The position numbers were made by a program, and so were the translations under genes. The notes beneath the pieces are model-generated. The model saw only the letters and a list, made by a program, of their open reading frames with translations. It was not told the DNA's origin and did no database searches. Positions 8,101 to 15,330 of a stretch of DNA of 15,330 nt are shown here, piece by piece (within the stretch, counting starts at the first letter, position 1; every line of letters starts with the position of its first letter). This stretch comes from Chromera velia (taxonomy: Eukaryota > Sar > Chromeraceae): assembly GCA_018398765.1 (NCBI GenBank), contig JAHBMJ010002184.1, forward strand, positions 6,580-21,909, given 5' to 3'.

Positions 8101-9812
8101 GCGTTCTTTGGGACAGCAGTTTTTGGACACGTGTTTCCACTTGCCTCGTTTTCACTCTGCAGGTGCAACGTGATAAGATGTCTCTCTTCTGGCTCTTCCT
8201 TCTTGGTGCTTTGTCTAACCGTCTGCTGGTCATCGTGACCTCTAACTTGATGGGCCTCAAGCTTCTCTCCCTCCGTCTCGTTGACCACAGCCAGACGGCT
8301 GAGAGCAGCATGGAGAGGCCCGTCTTCTCGGAGGGGACAAAGAAGAGTTCAACTGACGATGATGCCCTTCCCCCGGATTCTTCTCAAGATTCTTCTCCCA
8401 CACCCATGAAGGGGCGTTTGGGGGTGTCCCTTCCCCCCAACCTCACAGGGACAGTCAGTGAGATGGATGGGGATGAGGGGAAGGGGAAGGAAGGAGAGAA
8501 GCGGGGGGAGGAAAAGGAAAGTGCCGTCGTACACCAAAGCCCCCAGGAGACAAATATGCGGCTGTTTTTGTTTACTGCTCCTTCAGGTCTGCTGGAGGAC
8601 GGACCGCAGCTGGTGAGTTCGTTTTACCTTTACCGTCTCCTGTCTCTCTCTCTTTGGATGTGCCTTCCTTCTCCAATTCCTGTCAGAATGCTGCCCGAAT
8701 CTTCTCTCTCTCTCTCTTTCAGTCGTGCTCCATCTTTTTCCCATTTGCCTTGTCGATTTTCGTTAAATCCTCTTTGCCTGTGTTTTTCTTTCTCGATCCT
8801 CATGTGCATTTTGGTTTCTCGTCTTTATGATTCTGTTTTTCTGTGTCCGCAGATCCTGAAAGCGGTCTTCTTCGCTCTCCATGGTCCCCTTTCGCCTGCC
8901 ATCACGCTCTCTCTGACCTTCAACGCTCTGTCCCTACTTCTGGATTTCGGGAAGCTGCTCCTTTTTGGGCTCGGCAGACTTCCGAGGTGTTGCAAGCCCA
9001 GAAAGAAGATGGTCGAGAAAAAAGAAGTGGTAGAACCTTATCATGACTCTGCCCTGTCTCTTCGTTCTCTGTCGTTGGTGCTGCACTCTTTGGCTGAGAG
9101 CACTGCCGCGGAGGGAGGGACTGATGTGGGCGCCCCTGTGCGTCTCCGCGCAGCTCGGGACCCGCATCTCTTCTCAGAATTGGAGAGCGCTGCACTTGCA
9201 GCATGTCAGAGCGAGGAGAAAGGCGCGTCTCTCCTTCTTTCCTCATTACCCCCTGACCAGCTGAGCACACTGGACAGAGAGCTCTGTGCAGCAGAGAGGC
9301 AGCTGCTTGCACTCCGCCGCGCAGTGTCTTCCTCAACTCGCATTCGCACTCGGTCTGTAGAAGGTCAGCCTTCGCAGTTGGACCTCAGCAGCGCCAGCAG
9401 GTGCCCCAAACGGGAAAGCGCCACTCCCCGATCCTCACACATCCCCCATGCAGCAAATTCTGTGGCGGCGGAGACGGAACCAAGGCCGCCACGTCTTTTG
9501 AATCCTTTCCCAGCCGACCCCTCAGACGAAGGCGCTGCCCAGCGCAGTTCCGCCCCTGTGGTGGCAGGACGCGAAGAGCAGAGCGAACGTGGGCATCTGA
9601 TGAGTGCTGCACGCTCACAGTCGATCGACTTTGGGCAAGAGCCACAGACAGACATCTCAGCGCTTGTAGAGATGAAGCGGTCGGGAGGGTGCGATGGGCA
9701 GTTTTTGTCGGCAAATTGTTTGCACAAAGAAAGTGTGCTCGATTCTGCTGGGGACAGGGACTCGAGTGCGAGCTGTCCTGAGTGTCCTTCTGAGTCTTTT
9801 TTTTCTGACTGA
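2065..9812 (+). CDS. Giant ankyrin-repeat multi-pass membrane protein, ten-exon model
   Basis: Exons: 2065-4143, 4435-4507, 4783-4916, 5096-5234, 5794-6643, 6842-7346, 7521-7751, 7792-7893, 8163-8612, 8853-9812. All junctions agree in phase and give about 1,840 residues, ending in TGA at 9810-9812. Residues 1-27 are hydrophobic and could be a signal anchor. Residues about 62-1200 hold roughly 28-30 ankyrin units, typified by TPLMVAARLGYTETLAALLE near nucleotide 3790. A degenerate spacer (about 925-1010) interrupts them. Hydrophobic segments follow at about 1261-1279, 1297-1322, 1338-1354, 1377-1400 and 1522-1562; the last may cross twice. An acidic, Lys/Glu-rich loop separates the fourth and fifth. 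The tail (1563-1840) is polar and rich in Ser, Arg and Glu. Ankyrin arrays bind proteins or act as springs, so this may be a tethered receptor or channel, but I do not recognise the membrane domain. Weakest points are the 25-residue second exon, the exon 5 and exon 7 donors, and the first exon. The gene itself is near certain. Confidence 0.85.
4144..4434 (+). other. Intron 1 (phase 0)
   Basis: The donor is GAG|GTAAGG, and the acceptor is a pyrimidine-poor but clear GTGCCTGCAG. The ankyrin pattern stops exactly at the donor (FHYAAMGAE), and the open frame beyond it loses all repeat character, which supports splicing. Confidence 0.75.
4508..4782 (+). other. Intron 2 (phase 1)
   Basis: The donor is ATTG|GTCAGT. 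The acceptor is a long pyrimidine tract ending TCTGAAG. The acceptor needs a preceding exon in phase 1. Exon 1 ends in phase 0, so the 73-base exon 4435-4507 is required as the adapter. That phase match is the main evidence for the small exon, whose residues HAASIG complete an ankyrin-like turn. Confidence 0.6.
4917..5095 (+). other. Intron 3 (phase 0)
   Basis: The donor CTGGAG|GTCAGT uses the same hexamer as intron 2. The acceptor is GTGCTATGCAG. The join links an ankyrin helix ending VQLLLE to TGKAESEH and leads into the next repeat, DGQGLSLLLKAAASGH. Confidence 0.75.
5396..5460 (+). repeat. CT dinucleotide microsatellite within intron 4
   Basis: An imperfect (CT)n tract with a few T and C insertions. 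It creates long Ser/Leu/Phe-rich reading frames on the + strand and an Arg/Glu-rich frame on the opposite strand. These are by-products of the repeat. Confidence 0.9.
5508..5660 (+). repeat. T/C-rich low-complexity tract at the 3' end of intron 4
   Basis: This is nearly pure pyrimidine with short TTTTG, CTTT and CCTT repeats, ending in TTTTCTAG at 5660. It may act as an oversized polypyrimidine tract. The AG at 5660 would start a different exon but leads to a stop codon at about 5807 unless a further intron follows. Confidence 0.7.
6644..6841 (+). other. Intron 5 (phase 2), donor position uncertain
   Basis: The acceptor GGCATGCAG at 6841 is of the same type as those at 5793 and 7520, and it needs a phase 2 donor. 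GTGCGT at 6644 fits and has G at +5, as do most donors in this gene. GTGCAA at 6638 is a phase-compatible alternative, differing by two residues. A phase 0 pair (donor 6621 or 6633, acceptor 6857) is also possible. Confidence 0.6.
7347..7520 (+). other. Intron 6 (phase 0)
   Basis: The donor is GGACAG|GTTGGT and the acceptor is TTGCATGCAG. It separates the end of the soluble region (SLVVYGQ) from the first hydrophobic segment, so the membrane domain starts at an exon boundary. Confidence 0.8.
7752..7791 (+). other. Intron 7 (phase 0), unusually short
   Basis: The reading frame must change between hydrophobic segments 2 and 3. The acceptor CTCTCTTCAG at 7791 is clear. The donor is either GTGATC at 7752 (40-base intron) or GTGTAC at 7737 (55 bases). 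Both are phase 0, and neither is a strong consensus. Confidence 0.55.
7894..8162 (+). other. Intron 8 (phase 0)
   Basis: The donor is AAGGAG|GTTGGT, the same hexamer as intron 6. The acceptor is TTTTCACTCTGCAG. The open frame beyond the donor encodes a hydrophobic but T-rich artefact, and splicing joins PWWKE to VQRDKMSLFW. Confidence 0.75.
8613..8852 (+). other. Intron 9 (phase 0)
   Basis: A consensus donor, GCAGCTG|GTGAGT, and a strong acceptor, TTTTTCTGTGTCCGCAG. The join is EDGPQL|ILKAVFFALHG, which lies within one hydrophobic unit. Confidence 0.85.
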
Positions 9813-10295
9813 AAGGTCAGGCATGCACGTCGTGCTTCTATCATTTTATTCCGATGATGTTGCGTCTGTTGAGGATATGCCGATTGTGTACCTTCAGTGC
9901 TGGCTTTGCTGCCGTCTGCGTGCTGCATGATTTGCTGTTGTTTGCTCATTTGTTTGCTCGTGAAGTTGCGAACTGTAGATCTTGACTCAATGTTGAAGGG
10001 TTCAAATTGAAAACTTTCGGCTATGCTTTCGGTATGGAGATGAGAGATGAGGTAAACCTCATAGCAGTGTTGAATAGCGCTGAGAGAATTCAGAACAAAA
10101 TGAATATCAATAGCAGTATAATGCCAGTATTCGACATAATATGTCGATAATTCAATATCTCTTTTATTACGTACTTATATATTTAATAGTACTAGTTCGT
10201 ATAATTAAGCGTACATGTACGTACATATAGTTCGGAATAAATCAATCAACTATGGGTATTTAGTCAACTACTTAATTAATCAGTCTTTGTAATAC
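9813..10295. other. 3' flank of the ankyrin gene, then AT-rich island
   Basis: No gene is visible. 9813-10080 is ordinary flanking sequence that must contain the 3' UTR. I see no defensible polyadenylation signal close to the stop codon. From about 10080 composition shifts to strongly AT-rich DNA with several short palindromes, for example GTACATGTAC at 10211-10220. Confidence 0.5.
10131..10147. repeat. 17-base perfect inverted repeat
   Basis: Arms TCGACATA and TATGTCGA flank a single central A. It lies in the AT-rich island between a host gene and a retroelement remnant. It could be a protein-binding palindrome or a by-chance structure. Confidence 0.6.
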
Positions 10296-10385
10296 TTTTT
10301 TTTTAATTAAGTGATAAGTGATTAGTGGTGCTTTAGAGCACTGTCGCCGTTTTGTCTTATAGAGGTCGCCCCCGCAAATGGCAGG

Positions 10386-10422
10386 GGGGTGTGCCTCATC
10401 GCTGAGGCTCAGAACACACCCC
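10386..10422 (-). repeat. Composite hairpin in the retroelement 3' region
   Basis: An outer 8-bp stem pairs GGGGTGTG (10386-10393) with CACACCCC (10415-10422). An inner 5-bp stem pairs CCTCA with TGAGG around a TCGC loop. Non-LTR elements often need a 3' RNA structure for recognition by their own reverse transcriptase, so this is a plausible remnant of one. A second small hairpin, GTGCT-TTAG-AGCAC, lies about 50 bases away near 10327-10340. Confidence 0.55.
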
Positions 10423-10648
10423 GTGGCCCGTCTGGTTTCCCAGGCCGCTAGCAAACAAGAATCTGTCTACGCTTTGCATGCTTTGGTCTATAGGCTGCTC
10501 AGAAGGGACTGCTCCAAAAATTGATCCAATGACACAGGACGAAGGGACACTTTAGCTTTGTGCACGCCCTCTCTTCATTCTTCTCTCAGTGATTTCTCCT
10601 TCTCCCTCCCTCAGCTGTCTTCCTACTTCTATTACTTACAGGATGGTC

Positions 10649-11239
10649 TTATATTCTTCTTTTCTTCTTAATTTCCGTTCCTCCCTTTCTTTTTGTGATC
10701 ACTCTGTGTTTCCGTGCCAGCACTGTTTCATCTAACGAGCTTTCAGGTGCGTACCTTCCTGGGCTTTCCTTGAACACTCTTCTTCTGAACGCCGCCCTCC
10801 CTAGAAACTCATCTACCACACTATACCCTTCGTTCATCAACAATTTGAACAGAACCTCAGTGTGCAGTCTTCCTCTTTGTCCTTCTCTTTTCTCTCTGCA
10901 AACTTCTTTTGCTATCTTTTCTCTTCCTTTGTTCCAGTCTGCTCCTAATATTCTATATATGTCCGCTCTTTCTCTATCATAAATTGGATACTCAGTCAGC
11001 ATATGGATCTCATCCTCCAACACCTCTGTTTCCATCCATCCTTTGCAAAAAGGGCAGAGTCTCTCCTCTAACGGCACTCTCTGCCCTCCTCTTTCTGGCA
11101 CTTTTCCCTTTGTTCCCGCTTTCTGTTGGCTTGTTTTCCTCTTTTTACCCTCCATTTTTCCCTTATATTGAAGTATTGTATGATGCAGATCTGACAAAGG
11201 GGCAATAAAGCATTGTCCTAGACTCATGCATTGCATCAT
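10649..11239 (-). pseudogene. C-terminal fragment of a non-LTR retrotransposon ORF, zinc knuckle degenerate
   Basis: The 196-codon frame carries ERLCPFC followed 13 residues later by EDEIHMLTEYPIY. This matches the C-terminal knuckle often seen behind LINE reverse transcriptases, usually written CPxC...EDExHFLxxCPxY. C62, C65 and H79 are present, but the fourth ligand is replaced by Y84. The rest is rich in Lys, Arg and Glu. No reverse transcriptase motif lies upstream, so the copy is 5'-truncated. With a lost ligand and no catalytic domain it is almost certainly non-functional. Confidence 0.7.
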
Positions 11240-11251
11240 AGCCTATAGACC

Positions 11252-12581
11252 GATTAATAATTATTATTATTATTATTATTTTAATGATGATGATAATGAT
11301 TTAAGGCACTGACATATTGTTTAATATATTTATATTTCTGATGATGGGTGCCAAGAGCTTACTGTTAATTTACAACTAGGTTTACAACTATCCCAACCAC
11401 TATCACTTCTAATTATGCGGTCATATGTAGGGTCATACAATGGTGAGGCTAGTGGTAAGGTCAAATAAAAATAAAAAATTCGGTTTAAAAAACTAGTTAA
11501 AAAGCCAAAACACTATAAAACACTGATCCTAGCACTGATCGACTCGCCTCCGTCAGATTTGGTTGCTAAACTCAGTTCAAAAGATTAAACTCAACTAGAT
11601 TCGGTTATTAGAAACCCTAAGACCAGATATTAAACGATGATGATTTGCTAAGGCAAGAACCGGCGGGAGCTTGAATACCAACGGAAACGAACCTGTCGCT
11701 GGCAACTTGCCGCTACTGTCGCGTAATTTCAAACGTTCCCAGAAACACAATTGCATAGAAAACCGTCGAGCTGAAGATGCCTGCTCTGGGCACTGGCAGT
11801 CTCAGTGGCAGATGGTCACAATTCATGAGCACACAGAACAACACATTACATCCATTGCATGGTCATGCCAGAAGGGCGCTCGATCGAAGTGAAAGAAGAC
11901 TGCAGAGAGGCTGGCTGTGCACTGGTCAAACAACGTTGATGGTTAATAGAGATGCACGTTTCTTTCACCCAAAGACTGCGACTCATTCCGACTATGTCGA
12001 AAAACATGATTCACTGTCTCCCGCTGCATGTGCAAGAAAGAAAAGATCGAGACTTCACTTGGTTCTCCAAATCATTTTCAAGAATCTTTGAAATCCTCTT
12101 CTCTCTCAACTGCCCTTTCGTCTTCAATCTTGGTCCAGGAAATCAAAAGAAAGGAAAGAAAGCCACCCACGATGATTGCAGTTAATGTCCTTTCATGACA
12201 CTCAGCTGGAAAAGGGTGCTGTTCCTGGTTTATCCCAATGAAATGCATGTCAGCTGTTTCAGCTGCACGGCACCCACGTCATTTAGAACAACCATGCATG
12301 AAAACACAAGAGGAAGCATAAGAGAGACCACATAAATAAAAACAAGAATACGCAATGAAGGGAGACGCAGAGATCCATTTCGCCCCTCTCTAGCTCAAAA
12401 CATCCGAAGGCATGCTGGAGCTCCTGCTTCAGAGACATGACAGCTGATCCACCACACCTGGAGACGGAGGAGCACGGTGGCTATCCTTCAAGCCAAGTCG
12501 GGCGAACTTTAAGAAAAGAAGGCTATTGGATGAAGCCCTGACTGTTTTTCCATCAATGCTTGTCAATACTCAGTCTCTTAA
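11252..12581. other. Non-coding DNA, AT-rich to about 11640, then mixed composition
   Basis: Short open frames exist at 11671-12091 and 11952-12185, but they lack any motif, repeat or splice context, so I do not call them. Between 12182 and 12581 I looked for a minus-strand polyadenylation signal for the neighbouring cysteine-containing gene and saw none. Confidence 0.5.
11260..11280. repeat. (ATT)7 microsatellite
   Basis: Seven perfect ATT units, followed by T-rich sequence and a short (ATG)n-like run to about 11300. It sits just upstream of the minus-strand retroelement remnant. Confidence 0.9.
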
Positions 12582-13314
12582 TCAGTATTCCGGCACTTCA
12601 GGAGCGGGAGTGGTGCTTGTGGATGGTTCTACACGAGTAGCGGGAAAGAAGGTCGTGATGTAGCACCCATCAGGTCCTATCGAAGCTCCAGGAGGGCAGC
12701 TGTACGAGATGTTGTACTCAGTTCTCTCGCAGGTCTCTTCAGGCTTGACAGGCACCTCAGGAGCAGACTCGCACGTCCAGGTGGGGTCTGCTGTGGCAAA
12801 GTCTGAAAGGTCGGCATCGGAAACGACCTCCTCAGTGGTGTTCAGGCAGGACCCAGCGGGGGGGTGGAAGCTCCAGTCCTGCACATATCCAGGCAGGTGG
12901 GCACAGTCAGTGAGATAATCAAGGACAGACCAGCAAAGGGGGCCGCCAATCCTCGTCTGCTTCACATCGTGGCTGTCTTCCCCACGACTGACCTCTTCGC
13001 ATTGGGCTGCAGGAGGGTAGGAGACGGTGTAAGGGAATCTGGTTTCAACGGCAGAGACGATCCTGGTCTCAATATAATTGGTCCCAGAAAGAGAGGCGCC
13101 CTCAGGACAGACGTACTGCGCAATCGATTCATCCTGCAAACGACGGGCAAATCAGTACATTCAAATGTCAGGATATAAAGGAGATGGCTGAAACAAGAAA
13201 CTCATGTTGCCGCACCCATGTTATGATGGTGTGAATGTTCTCTAGACGTCTAGAAGGCTGCCGCTACTCAACGCACACGATACATAAGGGTCTGTTTAAA
13301 CTCACCGTATGCAT
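12582..13314 (-). CDS. Oocyst-wall-protein-like protein, two visible exons
   Basis: The terminal exon is 13133-12582 (183 residues, TGA stop). It begins after a good minus-strand acceptor (GTTTGCAG). Its residues include YVCPEGASL near the start and SYSCPPGASIGPDGCY near the end. The CPPG/CPEG-plus-cysteine pattern is typical of Cryptosporidium oocyst wall proteins (COWP) and their apicomplexan relatives. Nine cysteines are visible, against the more regular spacing of classic COWP repeats. The tail is Thr/Ser/Pro-rich. Upstream, ATGCATACG at 13314-13306 runs into a consensus donor, GTGAGT, giving M-H-T in phase 0. Wall proteins need a signal peptide and none is visible, so either the true first exons lie further upstream or the product is not secreted in the usual way. 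The exon is well supported; the N-terminus is not. Confidence 0.6.
13134..13305 (-). other. Intron of the oocyst-wall-like gene (phase 0)
   Basis: On the minus strand the donor is ACG|GTGAGT and the acceptor is CGTCGTTTGCAG. A TACTGAT sequence about 25 bases before the acceptor could serve as branch point. The length of 172 bases matches introns 3 and 6 of the ankyrin gene. Confidence 0.6.
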
Positions 13315-13722
13315 TGCTCCCTTTCCGAGAGGTTCCTTTGCTGATCGATCTAGAAGCCTCAATTAATTCAGGCTGGAGATGAGATGCGCACACAAGCTGC
13401 CTACAAGAACGTGTGTCTAAAACGCGCGGTGTCCGTTTATCTTACGATCTGCACTGTCTGACGCACGACAACAGACTGACAACTCTCAATCATACAACCA
13501 TCAGATCAATCAGTCTGAATCAACTCCGTCTCCTCAGCAAAGCACGTGGCCCCCGCACGCTCGCACATGCCGTGGCCCCCCCAGGAATTCACGCCGCGGT
13601 ATCTGATCGGGCCGCGCACGTCAGCCCCGCCCCGACCATCACATTCACAATCACCCCCCATGAATTCCATTCATGCACGCACGCACAGAATGTGACTGCA
13701 TGCAACGCTAACACCAGAATGT
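13315..13722 (-). other. 5' flank of the oocyst-wall-like gene
   Basis: No convincing gene. A perfect TGCATGCA palindrome at 13697-13704 lies about 385 bases upstream of the proposed ATG. This is the consensus of a known ApiAP2 binding site in Plasmodium and of a promoter motif in Toxoplasma. A promoter role here is an inference. A 123-codon + strand frame (13413-13784) overlaps the retroelement end and looks random. Confidence 0.4.
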
Positions 13723-14985
13723 TCAGACTTTCAAAAATTTGGTCTGACGATCAGCTCTCTGCTGACCAGTGGGCACCCACTTGACCGTTGCTCCCAAATC
13801 TGCCAACTCCTGCAAGACATACTCAAGCTCAGCCTGCTGATGAGGCTCACTCTTGCACTGCCTGCTGGCCAACTGATTCATTAAGGGCTGCGAGTCACTC
13901 ACAACGAGAACCTTGGGAAACACCTCCCAAAGTTTCTTGATCAAGTTGAACACACTGAAGGAAAGCTTGACACCATCACGCATCGCAAACAACTCTGCAG
14001 TGGTGGTGGACCCGAGCTTTCGAGTGCACTTCTTGCTCGCCCACACAACGGTGTTGTCCTCACTCACTCTCTCCAAATCACCCTCCTCCTCTTGATCGAG
14101 GATCTGCATCTCCTATCCCAATCTCCCCTCTCTCACACTTAATTGGTAGGACGCATCGACCCACACAACAAGTACGGGCACCCCCCTCACCTTTTTCAGC
14201 TTCAAAGGCTTGGCTGTCACCTTTGCGTGCCATAGTGCTTTTTCAGTAGCCAGCACAGAGACAGGAGACGGATGGGTGTTCGAGCAGGACAGGTGGGAAA
14301 ACAAAAATGAGAGGCTAGGCTGGGTGCGAACCACCCATCCCAATGCCCTCACATTCCTCTGCTGCTCCTTCTGTAATGAAGGATCGACATCCTTCTCGGT
14401 CAGGAGAAGGAGGTCTTTTTCTGTGATCGTCTTCTTCGCTTCTGGACTTACAGACTCTGCCATGTTCATGATGTAGACGCTCTGATCAAGGAGCATCTCA
14501 CCATCCCTCATGCGCACCGACATGCCGACATAGGTGTGCATCTCTCCGTTGTCCATGCACTCAGGCTCATCTGTGTTGAACATCGTACGTACTGCTGCTA
14601 TATTATCATCGACAGATGGAGAAAACACAAACAGGTCGTCTACGTGCATCACAATCAGACTAATCGCCTCCCCCTTCCTGTTTCTCTTCACGAGAATCGA
14701 CTCACAAACCTCTGTCTACCCCAGCCCACGAACCTTCTTCTTGAAGAAATCGGTGTAACACTTGGGAGCATCGGCCAGTCCGTAGACGGCCTTCACAATC
14801 TTGATGTACACCCCACAACGCAAGCCAGGATAGACCTCAATCTGCAGGTCATTAGGCAAACGAAGCCACACACCTTCATCGATCGGAGCCTGCAGGAAGG
14901 CAGTCGACACATCGACCTTCGCTGCTTGCCACTTCCGACTGAGGGCCCAAACAAACGCAACCCTTGCCAGATGACATAATGAAAC
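13723..14985 (-). pseudogene. Ty1/copia retrotransposon pol remnant: reverse transcriptase and RNase H
   Basis: Read on the minus strand. The reverse transcriptase starts near 14985 (LARVAFVWALSRKW), carries its first catalytic Asp in KVDVSTAFLQ (14913-14911) and YGLADAPK, and has HVDD (usually YVDD) with Asp codons at 14640-14635. RNase H follows: Asp in VWVDAS (14157-14155), Glu in TTAELFA (13995-13993), Asp in VVSDSQPL (13896-13894) and a last Asp at 13752-13750, ending in TGA at 13725-13723. All of this is in one frame, broken only by TAG codons at 14718-14716 and 14115-14113, plus one at the upstream border (14988-14986). Capsid, protease and integrase parts are absent, and no long terminal repeats are visible. 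It is a 5'-truncated dead copy. Codon use is otherwise intact, so the loss looks fairly recent. Confidence 0.92.
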
Positions 14986-15330
14986 CTACCAGACTTTAAC
15001 ATCATTTCGGACTTTGAAATATAGGAATAACATAGGGTGTTGTTCTATTGTATTTAATCGTTGTTTATAAGCTTTTAAATTTAATAAACATTCTTTAAAA
15101 CGTGATTCTTTTAAAACAAAAGATAAAACAAAGAATTGAAGCTAGCTGTATCAATGTTAGATCATAGCTATATTTTAGTAACCATAATAGTAGCTGCATA
15201 ATTGGCATATCTATGTATGATGCAATAAATGCGATCGAAAAATAGATAATCACCCCTAAAACTATTTAGTTTTGACCCTACCTAACCAGGTCTGGCGACT
15301 GGATTTGCTCCCCCACTCCCCCAAGAAGGA
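14986..15330. other. AT-rich non-coding DNA beyond the copia remnant
   Basis: Composition changes sharply at about 15000, where similarity to copia polymerase ends. I see no gene, integrase fragment or long terminal repeat. The last 40 bases are C-rich and unassigned. Confidence 0.5.

Larger units (their letters stand above)
10296..11251 (-). mobile_element. 3' remnant of a second non-LTR retrotransposon
   Basis: Read on the minus strand, the segment runs from a zinc-knuckle ORF (11239 to 10649) through a non-coding stretch with two small hairpins to an A9 tract (T9 at 10296-10304). That order, a coding end, a structured 3' UTR and an A tail, is what a 5'-truncated LINE copy leaves behind. 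Copies of GGTCTATAGGCT in opposite orientation lie at 10485-10496 and 11240-11251. The outer limits are inferred and no target-site duplication is evident. Confidence 0.55.

Noticed and set aside
7894-8238. Hydrophobic extension of the exon 8 frame, resembling further membrane helices
   Set aside because: The residues come from T-rich intron sequence, it terminates, and splicing at 7893/8163 continues the protein in another frame.
7521-8990. Assignment as a TRP or other named ion channel
   Set aside because: I cannot see a pore loop, TRP box or other diagnostic motif. Only the overall layout is similar.
10695-11208. Two + strand frames opposite the LINE fragment
   Set aside because: They are antisense to a recognisable zinc-knuckle ORF and have no protein-like features.
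13413-13784. 123-codon + strand frame
   Set aside because: It overlaps the end of the copia RNase H on the other strand, and its composition looks random.
1-15330. tRNA or rRNA genes, CRISPR arrays, bacterial operons
   Set aside because: I noticed no tRNA cloverleaf pattern, rRNA-like stretch or spaced direct repeats. The intron structure is eukaryotic.

Overview
The window looks like nuclear DNA of a free-living alveolate alga, most likely a chromerid (Chromera-type relative of the Apicomplexa). The clues are balanced base composition, a long gene split by conventional GT-AG introns, a protein resembling apicomplexan oocyst-wall proteins, three classes of retroelement debris, and an excess of the palindrome GCATGC. 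The organism call is an inference; no ribosomal RNA or other marker gene is present.

Layout. 1-1289 (+): the 3' part of a non-LTR retrotransposon polymerase of the R2-like type, with the end of the reverse transcriptase, a CCHC zinc knuckle and a restriction-like endonuclease. 1290-2064: non-coding flank and probable promoter/5' UTR of the next gene. 2065-9812 (+): one large gene that I assemble into ten exons (about 1,840 residues) by matching splice sites, reading phase and repeat continuity. It encodes about 28-30 ankyrin repeats, then five or six hydrophobic segments, then a long polar tail. 9813-10295: 3' flank with an AT-rich island. 10296-11251 (-): 3' remnant of a second non-LTR element, with a degenerate zinc-knuckle ORF, a hairpin-bearing 3' region and a short A tract. 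11252-12581: AT-rich then ordinary non-coding DNA with an (ATT)7 microsatellite. 12582-13314 (-): a short cysteine-containing gene resembling oocyst-wall proteins. 13315-13722: its 5' flank. 13723-14985 (-): a Ty1/copia reverse transcriptase and RNase H remnant, open except for in-frame TAG codons. 14986-15330: AT-rich non-coding DNA.

The two host genes face each other across the non-coding and retroelement DNA (convergent). The ankyrin/membrane protein is the most interesting content. The array alternates between two repeat types, which suggests growth by duplication of two-repeat blocks. The array leads directly into the membrane region, an arrangement reminiscent of mechanosensory ankyrin-tethered channels, although no recognised channel domain can be shown by eye. 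Two alternative introns, one at the N-terminus and one in an acidic loop, could each change the protein without breaking frame.
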